Source of the DNA: JBGOUJ01 sp041477005 | Lineage (GTDB): Bacteria > Acidobacteriota > Terriglobia > Bryobacterales > JACQDG01 | NCBI GenBank assembly: GCA_041477005.1 | Contig: JBGOUJ010000054.1 | Coordinates: 1-21,123, forward strand | DNA: 21,123 nucleotides | Direction of reading: 5' to 3' | Shown: positions 7,970 through 16,600 of the stretch, one piece after another | Numbering within the stretch: position 1 is the stretch's first letter | Layout: every line of letters begins with the position of its first letter | The notes under the pieces: model-generated | Told to the model about the DNA's origin: nothing | Database searches by the model: none | Seen by the model: the letters and a program-made list of their open reading frames with translations, nothing else | Position numbers and translations under genes: made by a program

Positions 7970-8320
7970 CTACCCTCTTGGTTGCCGCCCTGCCCTTTGC
8001 ACGTCTACGGTTTTTCGGGCTGCACGCTCCCGCTGTGTCCACCGATCCATAATCTTCCGTGACTCTTCCAGCGTCAGCGTAGATGCCAAGCCTTTTTCGG
8101 TGATCCGCCAAGTGCCGATTCGAGGGTGCGCCACGTAATTCTCTTTCTCTAGCCTGTTTAAGGCCCACGCTATAGAACGGTCCCGGTCATCGAAACGGTT
8201 TTTCTTGATCCAGACCCGCATGCGTTTTGCGATAACCTGTTTTTTCATGTCCTTCTCATGCTTCAAGAGTTCAAGCACTTCGGGCATGAGATCGGCACTA
8301 GTCGGCGTTTTTCGTGACAC
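7970..8320 (-). CDS. Small winged-helix protein resembling Mrr N-terminal domain
   Basis: The 116-residue protein has the pattern of the Mrr_N winged helix-turn-helix domain (restriction system protein Mrr, N-terminal). A helical first half (LMPEVLELLKHEKDMKKQVIAKRM) precedes DRSIAWALNRLEKENYVAHP and the wing RIGTWRITEKGLAS, closely like the usual 'WA..yL.kaglle.prRG.wriTekG'. No nuclease domain follows; the C-terminus is a short basic tail. Thus it is a stand-alone DNA-binding module, plausibly a transcription regulator. It is divergent from the BREX operon, which starts 450-480 nt away. The start is GTG 8320, because an in-frame TGA lies just upstream; a GAGG lies about 14 nt before it, which is rather far, and ATG at codon 12 is possible. 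Role as BREX regulator or accessory factor is inference from position only. Confidence 0.7.
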   Translation of the reverse strand: MSRKTPTSADLMPEVLELLKHEKDMKKQVIAKRMRVWIKKNRFDDRDRSIAWALNRLEKENYVAHPRIGTWRITEKGLASTLTLEESRKIMDRWTQRERAARKTVDVQRAGRQPRG

Positions 8321-8523
8321 TGCGGATCATCATACCTCGAAATCTTTTGATATGGCTGGCGGTGGAGTGGTGTCATCAGGTATGTCAATGCCCAAATTTG
8401 CACCCAGGTGAGAGCAGCTTGGCCAGTGGACGATCATTTCGGCAAACTGACCCTGTACCCAACTCTCAGACCTGAGCATCGAAGCCGCGGTCACCTATGC
8501 GGCGGAACTGGTGGTAGTGGACC

Positions 8524-8551
8524 GACCTGGTGGCAAATTTGCCACCAGGTC
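8524..8551. repeat. 28-bp perfect palindrome, copy B
   Basis: The half-site GACCTGGTGGCAAA is followed directly by its exact reverse complement. Relative to copy A (7890-7917) three positions of the half-site differ (6, 8 and 9) and each change is mirrored in the other half, so symmetry is kept. It lies about 200 nt upstream of the BREX promoter. Confidence 0.85.
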
Positions 8552-8688
8552 CGTAAGCCGTGTAAAACAATGGACTTCGGTCCGTCGGTTCCACAAAAAT
8601 CACCATCGCGAAGCTCAGGAACTCAGATGGGTGCTTTTGGATGACCACCTGTCGGCCCGAAAGGTTGAATGATGTCATCTATGATTTT

Positions 8689-8710
8689 TAGCCGGCAAGT
8701 TTGCCGGCTA
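8689..8710. repeat. 22-bp palindrome upstream of the BREX promoter
   Basis: Arms TAGCCGGCAA and TTGCCGGCTA pair perfectly around a central GT. It ends 13 nt before the -35 box of the BREX promoter. Its core GCCGGCAAGTTTGCCGGC recurs exactly at 8780-8797, so it is a candidate operator or a short mobile palindrome. Confidence 0.85.
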
Positions 8711-8723
8711 GATAAGAATATTG

Positions 8724-8752
8724 TTGACAGCGATGCAAATTTGGGGTACAAA
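8724..8752 (+). promoter_or_regulatory. Predicted promoter of the BREX operon
   Basis: A perfect TTGACA (8724-8729), a 17-nt spacer and TACAAA (8747-8752, 4 of 6 to consensus) form a sigma70-type promoter with a start near 8759. The spacer holds a CAAATTTG palindrome (8736-8743). It sits between the two 18-bp-core palindromes, so a protein binding those could control it. Confidence 0.5.
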
Positions 8753-8766
8753 GGAGCTTCTCGCAG

Positions 8767-8844
8767 ATGAACCTTGTTAGCCGGCAAGTTTGCCGGCCAA
8801 AATATGCGACTTCAGTTCTTCCCAGCGTCGCCCGGTGTTTCTGA
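8767..8844 (+). other. Possible leader ORF out of frame with brxA
   Basis: ATG 8767 is 10 nt after a good AGGAG (8752-8756) and opens a 25-codon frame ending at TGA 8842-8844, shifted relative to the brxA frame. The AGGAG overlaps the predicted -10 box, so it would be in the mRNA only if transcription starts further upstream. No recognisable peptide; it may be chance or the remnant of an older brxA start. Confidence 0.15.
8777..8800. repeat. Palindrome between BREX promoter and brxA
   Basis: Arms TTAGCCGGCAA and TTGCCGGCCAA pair around GT with one mismatch (8779/8798). The 18-bp core GCCGGCAAGTTTGCCGGC is identical to that at 8691-8708; palindrome centres are 89 bp apart. In the transcript it would form an 8-bp hairpin ending 6 nt before ATG 8804. 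Confidence 0.85.
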
Positions 8845-9595
8845 CTCAAGGACGGGTTTCCGGCTCGGAGACAAAGGCACTCACACCAGCCGCACCATCA
8901 TGCTGGCCGACCTCGAAGCCGTGTCGGCAGCGGTTCCGGCCTCCGGCCAGCGGATCGACTATGCGAGCGCGATCATCGGGTCGAACTGCCTCGGCAAACC
9001 AACTACCGCGACCCGGAGGCTGGCCAGCCAGCGCCTCAGAGAGTTGTACGCCTTGGACCCAGAGGTGCCGATCTTCCGCATCCTCCGCCGCCTCTGGGAT
9101 CTGGACTCTCCCAGCCGTCCCCTTCTTGCCCTGCTGTGTTCCATCGCCCGCGATCCTCTTCTCGCCGCAACGGCAGCCGCCGTCGTCCCGTTAGCCGATG
9201 GCGCCGAATTCCAGCGCGGCGCGATGAAGGAAGCGATCCGGGCTGCTGCCCGCGAGCGACTGAACGATTCAACGCTGGACAAGGTGGCCAGGAACGCCGC
9301 CAGTTCCTGGGCGCAGTCTGGACACTTGCAAGGGCGCACTTTCAAGATTCGTCGGCGCGTCCGAGCGACCCCAGTAGCCGTCGCATTCGCTCTTTACCTC
9401 GCGAACGCCGCCGGCTTTCACGGTGAGGATTTGCTTTCAAGTGGTTGGATCAAGACGCTTGACTGCGGTGGATCCTGCGCACTCGACCTCGCAATGGAAG
9501 CAAAGAGGATGGGCTTGCTCGATCTTCGCGCCGCCGGTGACGTCTTGGATCTCAACCTGGAACGCCTCGACCCTGGGTCGCACAGGAGGTACTGA
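8804..9595 (+). CDS. brxA: BREX protein BrxA-like
   Basis: This 263-residue protein is the first gene of the BREX operon. It is mostly helical with a basic middle (SGHLQGRTFKIRRRVRATPVAVAFALYLANAAG) and a C-terminal segment typical of this BREX family (ALDLAMEAKRMGLLDLRAAGDVLDL). BrxA is a small helical protein likened to NusB and needed or accessory in phage defence, without known catalysis. The call rests on position and on my memory of homologues next to brxB; sequence identity to the enteric BrxA is not obvious. The start is uncertain: TTG 8774 runs through a palindrome, ATG 8804 (chosen) and ATG 8900 (just before the conserved MLADLEAV) lack ribosome sites, while the best ribosome site points at an out-of-frame ATG 8767. 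Its TGA overlaps the brxB ATG. Confidence 0.7.
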   Translation: MRLQFFPASPGVSDSRTGFRLGDKGTHTSRTIMLADLEAVSAAVPASGQRIDYASAIIGSNCLGKPTTATRRLASQRLRELYALDPEVPIFRILRRLWDLDSPSRPLLALLCSIARDPLLAATAAAVVPLADGAEFQRGAMKEAIRAAARERLNDSTLDKVARNAASSWAQSGHLQGRTFKIRRRVRATPVAVAFALYLANAAGFHGEDLLSSGWIKTLDCGGSCALDLAMEAKRMGLLDLRAAGDVLDLNLERLDPGSHRRY

Positions 9596-10155
9596 TGGGC
9601 CGCATCGAACAGCTCGCTGAGAACTACGGGCAGCACATCGCCATGCCGTGGCAACAGACCGTTGCCGGCGCGCAGCGTGTGGTCATGGTCGTCTACGACA
9701 AGGAACTCGAGCGCACCCTGATGGCGCGGAAGGTGGCCTTCGAAACGGCGACCCGTCAGGCGGGCCACGACTGGTATGAAGTGGATGTCTCCAGCGCCTT
9801 TGCAAAGTGGATGGCGTCCGAGGAGTATCGGGATGCCTACTTTGAGTCTCCCGACGACCTACAGCTTAAACTCGAAGTCGAGTTTGCCAACTACGTCGCC
9901 CAGATGGTCCGTTCCGTTCTCGATCGCGAGGAGGTGACCAAGAACTCGATCGTTGCCGTCTTCGGTGTGGGCGCTCTGTTCGGCTTCACCCGGGTTTCGC
10001 GTGTTCTCAAGCTGTTGGAGCCGGCGATCAAGGGCCGCCTCGTGGTCTTCTTCCCTGGCACCTTCGACCAGAACAATTATCGACTGCTCGACGCTCGCGA
10101 CGGATGGAACTATCTCGCCGTTCCGATCACGCTGCACAGTTCCGGAGTCTTCTAA
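9595..10155 (+). CDS. brxB: BREX protein BrxB (DUF1788)
   Basis: At 186 residues this has the normal BrxB length. The alternating alpha/beta pattern and the stretches RVVMVVYDKELER, SIVAVFGVGALFGFTRVSRVL and GRLVVFFPGTFDQNNYRLLD fit the DUF1788 family, where the last motif (FFPG...YRLLD) is typical. BrxB is required for BREX defence and methylation in type 1 systems, but its biochemical role is not settled. ATG 9595 overlaps the brxA stop (TGATG) and follows a strong AGGAGG (9584-9589), which fixes the start. It ends in TAATG overlapping brxC, so brxA-brxB-brxC translation is coupled. Confidence 0.9.
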   Translation: MGRIEQLAENYGQHIAMPWQQTVAGAQRVVMVVYDKELERTLMARKVAFETATRQAGHDWYEVDVSSAFAKWMASEEYRDAYFESPDDLQLKLEVEFANYVAQMVRSVLDREEVTKNSIVAVFGVGALFGFTRVSRVLKLLEPAIKGRLVVFFPGTFDQNNYRLLDARDGWNYLAVPITLHSSGVF

Positions 10156-13100
10156 TGCTAATCAAGGAAATTCTCCTTCGCGACCCTTCGAAGCAGGAGC
10201 TCGTCAACAATGGGCAGGCCCGCATATCGAACGAATCCGCCGACGCCAAGGCATTGGAAGAGCTGCGCGGCGAATTGTCCACGTTCGTCTGTGAGGGCCA
10301 GTATTCCGATGGCATGCAGAAGATCCTCTCATCCTTTCTGCAATGCCAGAATCAGACCTGGCAGAGAGCTGCGTGGGTGAGCGGATTCTTCGGCAGCGGC
10401 AAATCCCACCTGCTGAAGATGGTCTGTCACCTCTGGCAGGACACCCAGTTCCCAGATGGCTCCACCGCCCGCAGCCTCGTGCCCGCCCTGCCCGAGGACG
10501 TCCGCAGCCTCCTTCGGGAATTGGACACTGCGGGGAAGAGGTCCGGTGGCCTGCTGGCCGCCGCGGGTACGCTGCCCAGCGGCACGACCGAAAACGTCCG
10601 CCTGAGTGTGCTCAGCATTGTGCTCCGTGCCGCTGGTCTACCCGACCAGTATCCACAAGCGCAGTTTTGCCTGTGGCTGGAAGAACATGGGCATTTCAAC
10701 AAAGTCAAGGCAAGCGTCGAAGCCGCCGGCAAGTCTTGGCCTGCGGAACTCAACAATCTTTACGTCAGCCCGCTCATCGCTAAGTCGCTGCTCGCGTGTG
10801 ACCCGCACTTCGCCCCCAGCGAGGCGGAAGCGCGAAAGACGCTTCGGGAATCCTTCCCCCTCAAAACCGCTGACCTAACGACGAATGAGTTCCTCGGAAT
10901 GTTCAAGCGTGTTCTCAAGCGCGCCGGCCGAGACGGCAAGATTCCGTGCGCGATCCTCATCCTGGACGAGGTCCAGGTGTACATCGGCGACTCCGAAACG
11001 CGCTCTGTTCTGATCATGGAGATCGCCGAGGCCATCTCAAAGCAGCTCGACAGCCAGGTCATCCTGGTCGGCGCCGGGCAGTCCGCACTCACCGGGGCGA
11101 AGCTGCTGAACAAGTTGTTGGACCGCTTCACCATCCGAATCCAGCTTTCGGACACCGATGTCGAAACCGTTACTCGCAAGGTCCTGCTTCAGAAGCAGCC
11201 GTCGGCGATTGGCGACATCAAGCAACTGCTGGAGAACCACGCGGGAGAGATCTCACGGCAGCTTCAGGGAACTAAGATGGGTGAGCGCCTGGAAGACAAA
11301 GCAGTCATCGTCGCCGACTACCCCTTGCTCCCGGTCCGCCGCCGCTTCTGGGAGAACTGCTTCCGTCAAATCGACACCGCCGGCACGCAGAGTCAGCTTC
11401 GGTCTCAACTGGGGATCATCCACGAATCGATCGCTCGTCTTGCCGACCGACCACTTGGCGCTCTCGTTCCCGCCGACGACCTGTATGAATCGCTGGCCCC
11501 CAAGATGGTCACTACCGGAGTCTTGCCGCGTGAGATTTCGGATCGAATTGCAGCACTTGGCCTCGACGGGAAGCCGGAGAACCGGCTCCGACAGCGGATC
11601 TGTGGAATCGTGTTCTTGATCGGACAGCTCCGGCGGGACTCTGCCGTCGAGATTGGCATCCGCGCGACCAAAGAACACATAGCCGACCTCCTGGTGGATG
11701 ACCTCCACGCCGACAATGGCAAGCTTCGCAGCACCGTGGCGACAGCTCTCGACAAGCTGGCCGACAACGGCGTGCTCATGCCGGTCGGCGATGAGTTCCG
11801 AATCCAGACCGAGGAGGGTCGCAACTGGGACCAAGAGTTCCGGCAGCGCGAATCGAAACTCAAGAACGACACGACCAACTTCGATGAACAGCGTGACAAC
11901 CTGCTGGGTGCGGAGATCGATCGCATTGTGCGTTCGATCAAGCTGACCCACGGCGCAGCCAAGACGGCCAGAAGCCTGACCGTTCATCGCGGTTCTGAGC
12001 CGCCAACATTGAACGGCGACACCATCCCGGTTTGGGTGCGAGATCAGTTCTCCGGATCGGAGACGGAGCTTCTCAACGCTGCCCGCGGCGCCGGTGTCGA
12101 CAGCCCGATTCTCTACGTGTTCATTCCGCGCAAATCGCGCGACGAGCTGTTGAACGCCATCGCCACGGCACAGGCTGCCGACCAAACGATCCATGCCAAG
12201 GGCGCCCCGGCCACCCCAGAAGGTCAGCTCGCCCGGCAGAGCATGGAGAGCCGGCGGGCGCTGGCGGTTCAGCAACGTGACAACTTGGTCAAAGAGATCG
12301 TTGCCGGCGCCAAGGCGTTCCAGGGTGGTGGCAGTGAGCTTCTTCAACTCACCCTAGAGGAGAAGCTCAAGACGGGCGCCGAAGCATCGTTGGTCCGACT
12401 CTTCCCTCGTTTCAAGGATGCGGATTATTCGGGCTCGGCTTGGGAAGCCTCGCTCAAGCGCGCCCGCGACGGCGCCGATCAACCCTTTTCGCCTCTCAAG
12501 TACGACGGCCCGATCGAGCAACACCCGGTCTGCCAGCAAGTTCTCGCCACCATTGGCTCCGGTAAGACAGGTACCCAAGTTCGCAAGGAACTGGAGGCCA
12601 GTCCTTTCGGTTGGCCCCGCGATGCTGTGGATGCGGGCCTGATCGCGCTCCACCGAAGCCAGCATGTGACAGCCACGCTGAATGGCGTGCTGGTCGCCCC
12701 GGGCCAACTCGACCAAAACAAGATCCCGAAGACGGAGTTCCGGGTTGAGAAGACAACGCTTTCGCTGGATGACCGTTTGAAGCTCAGAAAGCTCTACCAG
12801 GTACTGGACATCTCCTGCAAGGGCGGAGAGGAGGCGGCCAAGGCCTCGGAATTCCTGAACTCGGTTCTTGCCCTTGCCACCCAAGCCGGCGGCGCCCCGG
12901 CGCTGCCCGCGCCTCCAGTTGTTACCGATATCGAGGACATCCAGAAGCTGGTCGGCAATGAGCAGCTCGCCGCAATCAGAGGCAAAGCGACCGATCTGGA
13001 AACACGAATCGGAGCATGGAAAGCCACCAAGCAGTTAATCGCGCAACGACAACCGGCCTGGCAGATCGTGGAGCGGATGGCGAATCACGCTCAGGGTCTC

Positions 13101-13634
13101 AAGGATTCTGTGCCGGTGGCTGCGGATGCACTCACGCAGGTCGAGGCCATCCGGAACAACCGGCTCTTGGTGGACGCTTCGGACCCCGTCTCGCCCGCCC
13201 GAGCGACCCTCGCCGGCACATTGCGGCAGGCGTTGAACGACGCCCAGCAGGCACACGAGTCTGCTTACAACGGTGGAATCGCGACACTGGATGGCAATGA
13301 CACCTGGCAGCGGCTGGAAGGTGCCGACCGCACGAGGATTCTCAACGAAGTCGGACTAGGCGCGCCTAGCAAGGCGAACGTCAGCTCCGATCAGGCTCTC
13401 CTCGCGGCGCTTGATGCTCGAACCTTGGCCGCACGGAGGGCCGAGGTCGACGCGGTTGCGGGCCGAGTCAGCAATGCTCTTAAACTCGCAGCCCAACTTC
13501 TGGAACCCAAGGTTCAGTTCGTTACAGTAGAGAAAGTGACGCTCCGCACGGAGGATGAAATTCGTCAGTGGGCCGAGCGTCAACAGCAATCCCTCCTTGA
13601 CGCCCTCAAGAAAGGTCCGGTGCAGGTTCAGTAG
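10155..13634 (+). CDS. brxC: BREX P-loop ATPase BrxC
   Basis: This 1159-residue protein has a Walker A GFFGSGKS at residues 77-84 and a Walker B LILDE at 268-272 followed by QVYIGD, the layout of the BrxC/PglY P-loop family. The long C-terminal part is helical and charged, with likely coiled-coil stretches. BrxC is essential in type 1 BREX for both host methylation and phage exclusion and is thought to power or assemble the complex with PglX and PglZ. I start at ATG 10155, which overlaps the brxB stop (TAATG) and begins MLIKEILLRDPSKQ, typical for the family; the open frame reaches 17 codons further up inside brxB. Length is within the usual 1100-1250. No frame disruption is seen. Confidence 0.93.
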   Translation: MLIKEILLRDPSKQELVNNGQARISNESADAKALEELRGELSTFVCEGQYSDGMQKILSSFLQCQNQTWQRAAWVSGFFGSGKSHLLKMVCHLWQDTQFPDGSTARSLVPALPEDVRSLLRELDTAGKRSGGLLAAAGTLPSGTTENVRLSVLSIVLRAAGLPDQYPQAQFCLWLEEHGHFNKVKASVEAAGKSWPAELNNLYVSPLIAKSLLACDPHFAPSEAEARKTLRESFPLKTADLTTNEFLGMFKRVLKRAGRDGKIPCAILILDEVQVYIGDSETRSVLIMEIAEAISKQLDSQVILVGAGQSALTGAKLLNKLLDRFTIRIQLSDTDVETVTRKVLLQKQPSAIGDIKQLLENHAGEISRQLQGTKMGERLEDKAVIVADYPLLPVRRRFWENCFRQIDTAGTQSQLRSQLGIIHESIARLADRPLGALVPADDLYESLAPKMVTTGVLPREISDRIAALGLDGKPENRLRQRICGIVFLIGQLRRDSAVEIGIRATKEHIADLLVDDLHADNGKLRSTVATALDKLADNGVLMPVGDEFRIQTEEGRNWDQEFRQRESKLKNDTTNFDEQRDNLLGAEIDRIVRSIKLTHGAAKTARSLTVHRGSEPPTLNGDTIPVWVRDQFSGSETELLNAARGAGVDSPILYVFIPRKSRDELLNAIATAQAADQTIHAKGAPATPEGQLARQSMESRRALAVQQRDNLVKEIVAGAKAFQGGGSELLQLTLEEKLKTGAEASLVRLFPRFKDADYSGSAWEASLKRARDGADQPFSPLKYDGPIEQHPVCQQVLATIGSGKTGTQVRKELEASPFGWPRDAVDAGLIALHRSQHVTATLNGVLVAPGQLDQNKIPKTEFRVEKTTLSLDDRLKLRKLYQVLDISCKGGEEAAKASEFLNSVLALATQAGGAPALPAPPVVTDIEDIQKLVGNEQLAAIRGKATDLETRIGAWKATKQLIAQRQPAWQIVERMANHAQGLKDSVPVAADALTQVEAIRNNRLLVDASDPVSPARATLAGTLRQALNDAQQAHESAYNGGIATLDGNDTWQRLEGADRTRILNEVGLGAPSKANVSSDQALLAALDARTLAARRAEVDAVAGRVSNALKLAAQLLEPKVQFVTVEKVTLRTEDEIRQWAERQQQSLLDALKKGPVQVQ

Positions 13635-13641
13635 GAACGTT

Positions 13642-16600
13642 ATGCCCACCCTCTCACGCGACCTCCGCAAGACGCTCGAACATATGGTCGCCGCCGCACG
13701 TACCATTGGCGAAGCCGGCGCAACGAAAGCCCTACGGGCACTAGCCGTTGATCTTCGGGAAACTCACGCAACAATGGTGCCGTCTGAGCGCGCCCTCCGA
13801 ACTCAACTGCGCGCTCATGGCCGGCAACTCGGCGACGTACGACACCAGAACGGTGCTCAGACAATTGACCATCTCAAGCAAGCCTGCGCCTACGAACACT
13901 GGCATCGGATGCTCTTTGCGCGCTTCCTGGCCGAGAACGAGCTGCTACTCGATCCGCAGTATGGGGTCGCGATGTCGCTACGGGAAGTACAGGAAAGAGC
14001 GCGGAACCTAAACCACGATTGGCTCGCCCTCGCCGCCGATTACGCCCAGCGTATGCTCCTGGATGTATTTCGCCCGGATGATCCAGTCCTACAGGTCATC
14101 CTTCCTCCCGAAACGCGGCAGCAGCTCGAAGAGAAGCTAGCTCAGCTCCCGGCTGAGATCTTCATTGCAGAGGACAGTCTAGGCTGGGTCTACCAATTCT
14201 GGCAGAAGGACGAAAAGGACAGGGTCAACAAGTCTGAGGACAAGATTGGGGCTGACGAGCTCGCACCCGTGACCCAGCTTTTCACTGAGGATTACATGGT
14301 CCTGTTTCTTCTGCACAACACCCTGGGGGCGTGGTGGACTGCAAAGAGGCTTGCCGAGGGCAAGGACAATTCACTTCCTGGATACGAGTGGGCCTATCTA
14401 AGACTAAACGATGATGGCTCACCTGCCGCCGGCAACTTCGAGGGCTGGCCGAAGGCCGCACGTGACCTGCGGGTACTCGATCCTTGCATGGGTAGTGGCC
14501 ATTTTTTGACCTTTGCTCTTCCGATACTCGCCCGGATGCGCAGTGAAGAGGAAGCGACGCCGGTGGCGGACGCAGCCGCGGCCGTGTTGCGAGAAAACCT
14601 CTACGGGCTCGAACTCGACGCCCGGTGTAGCCAGATTGCTGCCTTCAACTTGGCGCTCACTGCTTGGCGCCTCGTGGGCTATCACATTTCTCTGCCGACA
14701 ATGAACCTGGCTTGTTCTGGGCTGGGGATCAACGCTTCTGAAGCCGATTGGGTAACCCTTGCCGGCGAGGACGGGCGAGCACGACAGACCATGAAGAAGC
14801 TTTATGCACTGTTCCGTCAGGCACCGACTTTGGGCAGTCTTATCGATCCGACACGTTTTGGAAGGGAGCTTTTCGCTGCTGATTTCAGCGAGATCTCGCC
14901 GTTACTGCAGAAGGCACTAGCTGCCGAACAACCAGGCGACGAACAGAGGGAACTGGCCGTCGCCGCACAGGGTTTGCTGGCTTCTGCCCGGATCCTGGCG
15001 GATCAATTCAACCTGGTGGTAACGAACGTTCCGTATCTGGGACGTGGCAAACAAGATGAAGCACTGGCGAAGTACTCCGGAGACGCCTTTCCCGATGCCA
15101 AAACCGACTTGGCCACCTGTTTTGTGGATCGGTGTCTGAATTTTACAAAGGGAGGCTACGTGGCACTGGTCACCCCACAGAACTGGCTTTTCATGCCGAG
15201 CTACAAGCGGTTGCGCGAGCGACTGCTGAAAAGTACGAAATGGAATTTCCTGGCATGCTTGGGGCCTAGGGCCTTCGAAACGATAACTGGCGAGGTGGTT
15301 AACACAGCTCTCATCGGGCTGACACATCAATCGCCGGTTTCAGGTGGATGCTTCAGTGGCTGGGATCTTGGCGCCTTCAAGACACCTACAGACAAAGCTG
15401 AAGCGTTGAAGAAAGTCCCCCACGTGGTTTGCAGTCAGGCATGTCAACTTCAGAATCCTGACTCACGTGTGGTGGTGACGAGTTCAACAGCGGCCGCTCG
15501 GCTGGCGCAGTATTGTTCTTCATTCCTTGGGCTCGGTACCGGCGATTACTCGCACTACGGACGAGCATTCTGGGAATTCCCTTGCGTCTCTCCAGGCTGG
15601 GCCTACCAACAAGTGACCGTCGAATCAACTTGCCTATGGGGCGGTCGCGAGCAGATGATCGCTTGGGATCATTCAACGAATCGCGTGCGCGATATGTCCG
15701 CTGAAGAAAGAGAGCAGATCCACAACCAGGATCAAAGTGGTCAACAAGCTTGGGGCCGGCGTGGCGTCGCGGTTGGTCTGATGACAGACTTGAAGTGCAC
15801 TCTCTACACCGGAGAGAAGCACGACAAGGCTCTCTCGGCGATCATTCCTGAGGACGAAGACAATCTCACTGCCCTTTGGTGCTTTTGCTCCGATCCACAG
15901 TACAACCGGCTTGTGCGTGAACTTGACCGCAACGTCATTGCGGCGAACGGGACTCTAGTCAAGGTGCCATTCGATTTGGCCTACTGGAAAGCGCTCGCTG
16001 CCGAAAGATATCCAAGCGGCCTACCCAAGCCGCATTCAGGTGACCCCACACAGTGGCTTTTCGACGGTCATCCGAAAGCTGCCGATCATCCCCTTCACGT
16101 CGCGGTCGCTCGCATGGTTGGCTACAGGTGGCCACGCCAAACAGGTTCTCGATTTCCTGACTGTCCACCGATCGATCTGGACGGACTGGAAAAATACGTG
16201 GTTACTGATGGCATCGTGTGTCTCAGTTCAATCGCCGGCGAAGCACCCGCGGCAGAACGTCTGCGTAGTCTTCTTTCAGGCGCGTACGGTTCAGAGTGGT
16301 CTGCTGGGAAATTGGCCGAGTTAATTGGGGACGCCACTTCGCTCGAGATCTGGCTCCGCGACAAGTTCTTTCAGAAGCATTGTGAGCTGTTCCGAAATCG
16401 TCCTTTCATCTGGCATATCTGGGACGGTCGTAAAGACGGATTCCACGCGCTCGTGAACTACCATAAGCTCTCCGGCCCCCATGGCGAAGGATGTCGGACT
16501 CTCGAACGCCTTATCTACAGTTCACTCGGAGATTGGATTACTCGCCAGAGAGCTGAGGTCGCCGGCGGTGTCGATGGCGCGGAGGCGCGGCTTGCCGCAG

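Larger units (their letters stand above)
8321..8766. other. Gene-poor spacer upstream of the BREX operon
   Basis: No convincing gene was found here. It contains two of the palindromes described separately (8524-8551, 8689-8710), the BREX promoter, two bare CAAATTTG cores (8393-8400, the one followed by CACCCAGGT resembling a degraded half of the 28-bp palindromes; and 8736-8743 inside the promoter spacer), and a small GGAC-TTCG-GTCC hairpin (8572-8583) with a UUCG-type loop. A minus-strand TTGACA (8388-8383) precedes the winged-helix gene but has no matching -10 at normal spacing. Base composition is visibly richer in A/T than the flanking genes. Confidence 0.6.

Noticed and set aside
8408..8644. 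78-codon plus-strand frame in the same spacer
   Set aside because: No ribosome site and composition is not protein-like; also crosses the palindrome.
8466..8678. 70-codon minus-strand frame between the winged-helix gene and brxA
   Set aside because: It has no ribosome site, runs straight through the 28-bp palindrome (read as GGKFAT) and matches no family I know; could be a decayed gene but cannot be supported.
7890..8800. Palindromes as a short CRISPR array
   Set aside because: Repeats are unequal, irregularly spaced (from 89 to over 600 bp) and no cas genes are present.
10104..10154. Upstream extension of brxC and of pglX (13555-13641) into the preceding genes
   Set aside because: The extra codons lie in overlapped upstream genes and add non-family sequence; the TAATG overlap and the AGGA site fix later starts.
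11253..12347. 364-codon minus-strand frame inside brxC
   Set aside because: Antisense to BrxC with Walker motifs; no independent support.
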